NCBI RefSeq assembly: GCF_035222375.1 | Contig: NC_085891.1 | Location: 434,001-498,000 of the forward strand | Reading direction: 5' to 3' | Length of the DNA: 64,000 nucleotides | Source of the DNA: Podospora pseudocomata | Lineage: Eukaryota; Ascomycota; Sordariomycetes; Sordariales; Podosporaceae | Part shown: in pieces, positions 55,853-64,000 of the stretch | Layout of the letters: each line of letters starts with the position of its first letter | Numbering within the stretch: position 1 is the first letter of the stretch | Notes under the pieces: generated by a model | Databases searched by the model: none | What the model saw: only the letters and a program-made list of their open reading frames with translations | Told to the model about the DNA's origin: nothing | Program-made: the position numbers and the translations under genes

Positions 55853-57651
55853 TTACGCTCTCCTCCCAGTCAAGAGATCCATCTCTTCCGGCCTCACCCT
55901 CTTGGTCTTCTTGAGCAACTTCCATACCAAGATGTTCACCAGATACACCACAATGCCGATGTAGCTCGTCATAAACTTGTCGATCTGGAACTGGGGGATG
56001 AAGGCCGAGTACCCACTAAAGATAATAACCAAGATGGTAACCCCGAGCGCAATGTAGGAGCCCCATGGCAAGAGAGGGTTGCGGTAAGGCATGATTTCTC
56101 GTGGGATGCCTTGAACCTTCATGGCTCTGATCATGGAAATGTAGCTAACCAACACGGCGACCCAGTTCAGAGCGCCAAAGACGGTGACGAGCGAGACAAA
56201 GTATCCAAACACTGTCGCGGCATCCTTGGTGGCGTTCATGAAGCCGAGGGCAATAAAGATGGAGGAGAGGGCTACTGCGGGAATGGGTACGCCACGCTTG
56301 TTGGTGCGCTCCATAATCTCTGGTGCTTGTCTGTCCTTAGCCAGGGCCCAAACAGTGCGTGATGCGAGGTAGATATCCGAGTTGGCGGCACTGATCGTGA
56401 AGACTAGCAGCATTCCGTTGACGGCATCGGCGAGCTTGTCCACACCGGCACGTTGAGCTGCAACGGTAAAAGGGGAGGCCACTGTTTCTGGTCAGCTTGG
56501 CAATTTCGGCACGTATATGGGCCACAACTTACATCCGCCAATCCTCTCCCTTGTCGCCCTGAGCAACTCGGGACTGTTGTACGGGACGGCCATCCCGAGG
56601 ACCAGCACACCGGCGACGTAGAAGAAGACGATTCTCAGCAAGGTCTGGTTCACAGCCCTCGGCACGTTCTTTCTCGGGTCAGGCGTCTCGCCAAAGGCCA
56701 CACCCACCAGCTCAGTGCCCAGATACGCAAAGGTTGCCTGCACGATGCAAGCCCAGACACCCAAGAATCTGCCGGTCGAGCCATGGACGTAGAAGTAGTC
56801 ATCCTTCCAGCGCACATTGTACTCAGCAAATGCCCCCGGGTCGGTCCAATACCAAAAGCCTGATCTGAACCCCGAGGGACTGCCGCCCAAAGATAGAATG
56901 AAGCACATCAGAATCAGCATAATGATGACCAGCGCCTTAGCAAGCGACATCCAAAATTCTGCCTCGCCGAAAAATCGTACGTGGATCAGCTGTTCCTCGG
57001 TGTCAGTCTTTCTCTCATGTCTCTTCCTGTCCCAGGACGAGCACTCACATTCAGCAGTATAATCACCACCCCAAACACCACAATCCACACACTGACATTT
57101 AGATCCTTGACCCAATACTGCAATATGATGCCCGTCGCCGTCAGATTATTCGGCAGCACAATCACGTATTTAAAGAAGTAATTCCACCCCGTCGCAAACC
57201 CCATGGCCGGGTCGACAAACCTCGTCGCATACCCAGAAAACGACTTTTTGTGCGGCAGCCAAGCACCCATTTCACCGAGCGCGACCATGACGACGTAGAC
57301 GACGAAGCCCATGAGGACGTAACCGATGAGGAGGGAGCCGGGACCAAACTTTAGTGCTGTGCCAGTGCCGATGATGAGACCAGTGCCAATTGCGCCTGCG
57401 ATGGCCATCATGTCTGGGGAATTACTTGTTAGCACTAAAAAATTGGGAGGATAACACAGGAAGAGAAAGAGAGGCATACTGAGTTGTCTAGGCCGCATCC
57501 CGCGATGCAAATCATCCGGGCCCTCCACGCCCTCGTCCACCATGCCGGCTTCCTCGCTGCTGCTGACATCTTGGGCGCCTGGTGCGGTTGCTGGAGGGGG
57601 GGAGTCGGGGTGTTTCTCGTCGAGGGCGCGTTTTCTGAAAAAGGCGGCCAT
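55853..57651 (-). CDS. Amino-acid permease (YAT/APC family)
   Basis: Plasma-membrane proton/amino-acid symporter of the fungal YAT group. Exons on minus 57480-57651, 57049-57413, 56533-56989 and 55853-56481 give 540 aa with about 12 hydrophobic segments. The hydrophilic N-terminus (DVSSSEEAG ... DLHRGMRPRQL) leads into TM1 with the conserved MAIAGAIGTGLIIGTG. Other family marks are ALGEMGAWLP, FVDPAMGFATGWNYFFKYVI, PNNLTATGIILQYW, GVAFGETPDPRKNVPRAVNQ and FTISAANSDIYLASRTVWAL. The last is the substrate-related TM8 region. The substrate cannot be read from sequence; Agp2-, INDA1- or proline-type permeases are all possible. Introns of 66, 59 and 51 nt are consensus and phases match. The C-terminus ends in a short charged tail KKTKRVRPEEMDLLTG. 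Confidence 0.93.
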
Positions 57652-58728
57652 GTTGGCGAGGCAGATGCGAGTTCCTTTTCGCCTACTCGTGATGGTTGCG
57701 CAAAGGGACGGGGAGAGGGGGGGGAAAAAAAGACAAAAGGACGGAGAGGGTGATAAGAAAGGCAGATAGATTGACGAGGTCGGAATCTCAAAAGTAATAT
57801 ATTTTTCCTACTGGCTGCTTCCCCGCCTCTCTCTGTCGGGTTTGCCAGATTATTGTGACTTGGTGCGACCTACCTACTTGGACGTGGATTGGGATGTGTG
57901 TATGGTCTCCCCCGCCAATACCCGTCGTCAATGGGCAGGGCTCGGTGTGCCGAAAGGGAAAGAAGGCTCAGATGTGGAAGTAGCATGCACATCAGGTCAC
58001 TGGAGCGCCTTGGACCTGACAAGGGCAGGGCAGCCAAAGGGGAGAGACACCGCCAGACCAGATAAGGAAAAGATAGACCAGGGAGGATATTTCTCATGTT
58101 TTTGGCTGGTGTCCTACTTTCATGGAACGGCCAGGTTTGGTGGGACCCAACCATCATGAGGTCTGGCTCGGTGATAAGATGGGGGTCAGTATCTCCCCGG
58201 CGAGATCATTCCGAATCAAGTCATCCCGAGGGCCGTTGTCGTGAGGGGAGGGGTCTCTGTGGCGTCAGTGTTGCTCGTGAGTTACCTGGGTGTTACATTC
58301 TAGATCGGTCAATGGGTAGCTGTGTCAGCAAGCAAACAGAGCCAAGGGCCTGGGCCGGCGGTAGAATCGCAACCTACAGTGACGATGGGTTGTCGTCGGT
58401 TCCCAATTCAGTCTATCCCTCCGCTCCCCCGGCAGTGAACATCACATCGTTGCGGCGCAGCTTGGCGAATCGAAACAAGCTTTGATAGCGCAAGCTTGGC
58501 CAAGATCAAGCAAATGCCCAGAAAAAAAACGGGCGGGGGCGTTCGAAGTTCTGGCCAGCCACACAGCCACTTGTAACGCTAGGCCCGGAAAGGAAGGTAG
58601 CTCAGCAATCACAGCCGTCATCAACCGACAGACGGGGAGTACAGCATTCCAAACAGTTTGTTTTACGTCTTGATACAAGACCGAAGGCATCTCCAAGCCC
58701 AAAATTCTGCTTCAAAATCTTCTCATGA
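57652..58728. other. Intergenic, permease promoter
   Basis: G-rich/CT-rich leader near 57700-57790, then ordinary sequence. No gene seen. Confidence 0.5.
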
Positions 58729-59007
58729 CTACAGCTGCGGCGCAGTAGCAACAGACAACCGTCGGTGTAGCCGCATGTTCACCTCGGCGTAGTCAACCTC
58801 ATCCCCCTTGGCCGTAATCAACCCATATCTGACGAAAGGGTCAACAAAGACGGTTGTAGAGCTGCGCTTGGATTCTCTCCGAAGCAGAGCCGCCTTGTCC
58901 TCCTCGGGTGCCAAAAGGTAAAACTCCTTCACCTCATCAATATCGATAGTTTCGAATGATGAAGTGCCAGCAGTTATTCCGCCAGCAACAACCGTGCTAT
59001 CCAACAT
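58729..59007 (-). CDS. Possible 3' part of an unrecognised gene
   Basis: Open frame on minus from an in-frame ATG at 59007 to the stop at 58729 (92 codons); the frame stays open upstream to about 59178 without an ATG. Content such as FETIDIDEVKEFYLLAPEED and VFVDPFVRYGLITAKGDEVD looks protein-like, with balanced hydrophobic and charged residues, but I know no family with it. It could be a last exon, a small gene or a decayed fragment. No upstream exon could be joined with confidence. Confidence 0.3.
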   Translation of the reverse strand: MLDSTVVAGGITAGTSSFETIDIDEVKEFYLLAPEEDKAALLRRESKRSSTTVFVDPFVRYGLITAKGDEVDYAEVNMRLHRRLSVATAPQL

Positions 59008-60151
59008 ACCTATTGGGGCATATGCTGATGATTGTGCTACAACGAGGGACCCGGATCTTGATGACCCTGGTCGTGCCAGTGTACACTTTTGATTGTTGGC
59101 CACGACTACTCCCTGATATACTTGCTGAGGTCGAGTGTTTAACTGCCGGTGGGGGAAGGTTAAATGCGCGGGCCTCACAGTATGAAAGCTGGCGGGAGGC
59201 GAGAGTCAAATGGTCCATTTCAGTGCAGTTCAAGCTAGAGACCTCCCTTGGATAAGGCTGGTAAACAGCTGGCACACCGGCTGCATAATTTATGGTTCTC
59301 GATGGGATTAAATAGTTTCTTTGACCTCTCCCAGCAATGAATCACGCCCTCATGCCTGTGGATTGCTCTGCCGTCGGCCTTTTATCTGTTGAGTTTAGGA
59401 ACCCAGAGAGTTGATTTTAAGTAACTCATGCAGTAATTTGCCTGCGGGATACAGGTGCCTAAAGAAGGATAGATACATGTATTGAGCAATACCTCCCAAG
59501 TCCACCATAGCACTAGTTACATTACCGAGCCTTGATAGCATCCAGACCGAGCTTTTATGACATTAGATATTATCCCAGACCACCTTATCTGAGCTTCTAG
59601 AAGACCCAGTCCAAGCTTTTGAATAGATTATCCCAGCTCTTATCATTCTTGTTGTGAGGCGAGGCTCCCTGGCATACCAACACATTGGAAAGGGGTCTGA
59701 GAACGTGGATATTGTATCTATGCATCTGGGCATTGAGAATCTGTCACTCGTGATAGTTCGTTTTTGGCGGAAGTATAGTTGTTTGTGGCGAGGTAAGGTA
59801 CTGTATTGCGAATCCCACTTTGGCAAGACCTAGACACCGGTTCCATGCTCTCTGGCTGGTTTTTCTAGGGCTTTGTTGATATGAATTCCAGGTTTCCTAC
59901 GAGTTTCATCCATTTTCGTGGTTTGTGAAAATTCGTCATGTATTTCATGATCTTCTGGTACATATCGTCAGATATACATTTATATGTTCCAACATGTCCA
60001 GATCATGAGCCATGACGCCCAGTGTGGAAGAAGTAGATGTATTACGTATATAATATTAACAGACGATATATACTAGATCCCACTGTCCATGCCCCGGACG
60101 GTAACATCCAACAGCTGTCGCGCCCCACCCATCTTTGATGCGTTGCCCAGT
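59008..60151. other. Intergenic, no gene seen
   Basis: AT-richer between about 59280 and 60075 with short ORFs only. Confidence 0.5.
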
Positions 60152-61319
60152 CTACACAGCAATGGCCTTGAAGTCATCGGCGTAGAAATAGAGATACGGC
60201 GTGGCGCCGGAATTGCGGAAGCGCACCTCGACCTCACCCTGACCCGTGGCATCGGTGGTGAATGTGATGCCGGTGGGACGGTAAAAGGCAGCGCTGTTGT
60301 AACACTGGTTGACGCTACCGATGACACTGCCCTTGTACAGGATGTCAATGCTGGTGCCGGCGTCATAGTTGAGGCAGCGATACAAGAAAGAGAACGCATA
60401 AGTGGTTGACGGGCGCCCGACGAAGGTCTCGCGTATGGCGATGTATTTGGAACCGGTGGTAGGCGGGTAGGGGCGGATGACAACTCGGCCGCCTGCACAG
60501 TAAGAGCCACCTGTCATGCACGGGTTCACGCCGTTCACGACATCAAGCCTTCCGCCGGTAGAAGCCTGTGTATCAGTCCATGGGAGAATGTTGCCGGTCT
60601 CCAAGTAGTTCTCGAATCCACCGTTGACGATGATGTTGGCGGGGATCGTGACGGCTGGGGCGGCGACGGAGACGGTAGCCACCACATTGTCCGTGACAGT
60701 CTCAACAACGGTGCTCTGTGTTACCATGTAAGTCAACAGATGTCCAGAGAGAACAACGGGGCGGAAACACGACGAACCTCGGCCTCAACAACGGCAGTAG
60801 TAACAGCGGTCTCCAACACGGTCACGGTAGACGCGGTAGCGGTTGACAGAATGCAGCTGCAGGCCTTGCTGATGCGATCCTCGTTGGACGAACACTGGGA
60901 GGCAATGACATCTGTCGGGTCGGGCAAGGCTGGATCAGCTTCGGTGATGGTGGGAGCCCGCTTCTGGTAGATGGTCGAACGTTCGCTGCCAGTCCTGCAT
61001 GGGGATGTGTGTGAGCAAAAGATAAGTATTCATGTAATGGAGGATAGCAGACCACGTACACTGTAAATGTTGCCGTGGTGACAGTGAGTGTCGTTAAGGT
61101 CGTCTCGACATTGAGCAGAGTCGATGTGACCGTCTCGACCTCGGTGACGGTGGTGGTAGCGGGTTCCAAGGCCAACCAAGAAGAGCAGAACGACTCTCCG
61201 AACGCAGGGTCGGCAGCAATAGCACCCAAGCACTTGTTGGAGCCGCACTTGTTGGTACAAGCCGCGTTGGACACGCCGGCCAGGACGCCGGCGCTGATGC
61301 AGAGCAACCAAGACCTCAT
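60152..61319 (-). CDS. Secreted Thr/Val-rich protein with lectin/CBM-like C-terminal module
   Basis: Exons on minus 61060-61319, 60778-60994 and 60152-60715 give 346 aa. The signal peptide MRSWLLCISAGVLAGVSNA is followed by a small Cys module (CTNKCGSNKCLGAI ... SFCSSWL) and a Thr/Val-rich stretch (TTTVTEVETVTSTLLNVETT). A second Cys cluster (IASQCSSNEDRISKACSCIL) and another Thr/Val stretch follow. From about residue 183 there is a jelly-roll type domain (NIIVNGGFENYLETGNILPW ... SKYIAIRETFVGRPSTTYAF ... EVEVRFRNSGATPYLYFYAD) resembling carbohydrate-binding CenC-like modules. Ser/Thr regions are likely O-glycosylated. Role: probably cell-wall or polysaccharide binding outside the cell (inference). 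No catalytic domain is visible. Both introns (65 and 62 nt) keep frame; donors GTACGT and GTTCGT. Confidence 0.85.
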
Positions 61320-63306
61320 ATCGTCTGTCCAACTACCCGAGGTAGTTAGGTTGATGTTGTTGTTTGAAAACGAATGTAATTGTTCAAGAAGAACTACGAA
61401 ACAGAGGGCCAAAAATGAGTGACGCGGAGAGGAACTCTGGAGGAGAAAGGACAAGAAAACAAAAACATGATGGACTTTTTGCCACTTTTTAATCAAGCAT
61501 CAATGCCTGCTCTCTTTCATGCAGTTTCAAATGCACTATTGGGGGGCTTAAAATTTGATGGATCTATTTGAGCCGCACTATTGACGTCCTGGCTGTAAAC
61601 AGTCATGCTCTGACAGCCGCTCAGCACGTGCCACCCCGGGATCAAGCTGAAAACCCCATGGGATTTTGATCGGTCTGGATCGTGACAGGGATCCGAACCT
61701 GGAGTGTCCCATCATCCGGCCAGTCGGAACCGAGACCCACCCACTCCATCGGGCCAGCCAGCCACCGCATCGACATTGGACTTTTTTTGTGCATCACAAG
61801 CATGGCATTTGCGCTCTGTCAATTCAACCAGCAGTCTTGGCTGAGATTTCTGTGTTGTTGGAATCACGGGCCTCTTCCATCCTCCCCTGGCCGTGCACCA
61901 AATCCCCTCACATCCGCAAAAGCAGGCGCGTCATGTCAAAGTTGGGCACAAAATCTTTGAAGGAAGCTCCGGAGGACAAGCTTCCACTGTGGCGGCGATG
62001 TTTATCCTGGTTTCTGTCTCGGCTTGGACGAAACAGAGTGGGGGGCGGGCGGGAGGTCACCGAGCTCAGATTGCTGAAGAATTTGCATGTATCTCTCCGC
62101 CAATAGGCCGTGGAGACGGACTTACCGGCGATACATTTTTAGGGGACTCCGGGATGGGTGTCTGGGAGCCTGAGAAGCATGTTTCCCGACACTTTCTTTG
62201 CCAAGGTTGGCGAGAGGATTGTAGTCAAACTCCAAGATGGAAGGCTCAAAAGCAGATACATCGTGAACGTTGCTTGCCGGGGATTGCAAGACGCGGGCGG
62301 TACCTTGCGTAATTCGGACCAAAGAGAAATATACCAGGCAGGTAAACTTGGGGAATGACGAAGATAAACAATGGCGGCCTTACCTCTGAAATTCGGTTCT
62401 GATGGCTTTGCGGATGGTAGTTAAGGTACCTCCATTTACTTTTCAAGCATACCGTCGTTGTTTTTGGGTTCGATGTTGAGGCTGAGTTGAACATGAAGAA
62501 TGGTTACAGGGAGTGCTCCCGCGAAGTGAAGGAAAAGCTGGTACGGATAGGTAGGTAGGTAGCTATATCCCACTTTAGCTCCGGGTCACAGGTTCAGTCA
62601 TCTGATCTTCTGGCATGTATACACTCTTGTTGTGCAGCTACCCACCCTGCTCTTTTGCTGTCTTGGCCCAGCCTCAAAGCAGGGAGCGGCATTTCTTTAC
62701 TCTGGTCTTGCATGAGACTACAAAGGGCATTACAGCCGCTTGCTGTTGTGGCTATTGTCCATCTCATGTTCGTGACATTTGTTTGCTTTTTATACAGCCT
62801 TCTCTTTGTCGAACGTTGGGGGGATATACCCCTGGTGGTTGCTGGGCCAACGCTCCACGAGCAACATCGCGTCAAGCCGCCACCTCTTGTCCAAACTTAG
62901 ATTAAGATACGAGGAAAAGAATAAATAATAGGGTTGAAGTAAAGAATGTATTCTTATCGATTATCTGTTACAACTTCCCCGCCCATATACTAGTCGTCCA
63001 CATTTAACCCCTGTTTCCTGGACTGGGAACGTGGAGCTTCAGAACCAGAGGGCTATTGGGTGGCACCGTAACTATGGTGGGTGGTGATGAAACAGGAAAC
63101 TCCGAACTGTTAGCTCTATCCCATCCGCAAACATCTCATTATGGGAACAAAAAGATAAGGTTGGTACGTACCGGCTTTTCGTCTCACGACTATCACTGAT
63201 GGTGAGGAATGTCCCCAGCGACAACACCCTTGAAGACTATAACTGATTCCATGCGAACCGTCCCCGGGGCGAAACCGCAAAACAGGCGTCTTTGAGAGGG
63301 CCTCCC
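61320..63306. other. Intergenic, no gene seen
   Basis: Promoter of the secreted protein followed by about 1.8 kb with only short ORFs; a GGTA/TAGG tetranucleotide run lies at about 62549-62562. Confidence 0.5.
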
Positions 63307-63961
63307 TCAAAGATAATAAAGACGGGGTGCGACTTCCCGACTTCCCGGGCCAGACTCCGTCAACTGAATACAGGTAATCCAATCCGGGTCATCGCTTGTG
63401 AGACCGTGCATGGCGGTTTTGTTGTACATAGCTGTTAGCTTGCCATGCAGGACCCGCGAGCCGGTGATTCTCGTGGATCTGCTGTATGTGGTGATGGGAT
63501 GAACTGCAATAGTGGCTGGCCTCCCGTTCCGAGCGCGGCTTAGTCGCTCATCTATCCGATATGCCGGTCCACGCTCCTCGCCGAAGTAGGAATTGGGGGC
63601 CAGTTCGGTATCGTTCTCGTATTGTGCTATGTCACGCACAACCCGCAGAGCCATGACAGAAAGAGCGCAACAGGCTGATGGTACGTTGCCATCGTTTTTA
63701 CGACGATGCTGAAACCCGCACCAGGAGACTTGGGCAATTTTGCAACGCTAGGCTGCGGACAATAGCGACATCCAGTCCTTGTGCCCATGAGGGGCCGTCT
63801 CTGACAGCCTTCCAAAGGTCCGGCGACATTCTTCTCAGTCCCCCAGCCATAAGATCGCGGTGGTAATGGCAGGCTGCGAGAAGCTCCCAGACACAATTGT
63901 GGAAAGTGTGATAGAAGATTCTTCTGGCAATGAGCTGAGAGCGGTAAGTCCCATTGGACAT
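63307..63961 (-). CDS. Possible gene fragment at the window edge
   Basis: Two minus-strand frames follow one another: 63698-63961 (SQLIARRIFYHTFHNCVWEL ...) and 63307-63654 (MALRVVRDIAQYENDTELAP ... ending EVAPRLYYL). They look protein-like and could be exons of one gene whose 5' end lies at or beyond 64000, but I found no consensus splice pair that joins them cleanly. No domain was recognised. The region could also be a decayed gene. Confidence 0.25.
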
Positions 63962-64000
63962 ACTGTCAATAATGCTTGGATCTTCATGACGTGGAAGAGT

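Overview
The window is nuclear DNA of a filamentous ascomycete, most likely a Sordariales-type Sordariomycete (Neurospora, Chaetomium or Podospora relatives). The evidence is short (about 40-75 nt) GT-AG introns with CTAAC/CTGAC-like branch sites, CT-rich 5' leaders, and protein-level resemblance to SconB/SCON-2, Ssp1/Pin1, RO-11/NudE and AA9 family members. Genus is inferred from family resemblance, not proven. There are no operons, CRISPR arrays or prophages. Most ORFs on the strand opposite a real exon are codon-bias shadows.

Left third (1-21000): sconB (F-box/WD40 sulfur controller) and the mitochondrial succinate-fumarate carrier lie on +, separated by a non-coding gap with a minisatellite and a hairpin (MITE-like) relic. 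A broken aminoglycoside-phosphotransferase-like gene follows. On - are a small secreted cysteine protein, a two-exon 75-residue gene, and a five-exon coiled-coil protein resembling augmin subunit HAUS3. A fused LrgA/LrgB-type membrane protein is divergent from the last.

Middle (21000-37000): a tight housekeeping cluster of ssp1/Pin1 (-), an RPB9-like Pol II subunit (+), mitochondrial ribosomal uL14m (-), H4K20 methyltransferase Set9 (+) and a BTB protein (+). Next is an about 4 kb gene-poor stretch with an AT-rich island and possible retroelement debris, an orphan beta-rich protein, and an intron-containing tRNA-Lys(CTT).

Right (37000-64000): all clear genes are on -. They are cytosolic acetyl-CoA carboxylase (2286 aa), ro-11/nudE, a Nudix ADP-ribose pyrophosphatase, an AA9 lytic polysaccharide monooxygenase, a YAT-family amino-acid permease and a secreted Thr/Val-rich protein with a lectin/CBM-like C-terminal module. 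Two unresolved ORFs lie beside them.

The genes do not form one pathway. Loose themes are mitochondrial/acetyl-CoA metabolism (Sfc1, ACC, uL14m), microtubule/dynein biology (HAUS3-like, NudE), chromatin and transcription (Set9, RPB9, Pin1) and secretion of plant-biomass-active proteins (AA9, CBM-like, small secreted protein). I did not find a convincing new multi-gene system. The items most worth a second look are the RPB9-like protein with a non-canonical C-terminal half, the hairpin element at 4.1-4.3 kb, the unannotated 75-residue gene and the two-start Nudix hydrolase. All exon borders were set by eye from splice consensus and reading frame.
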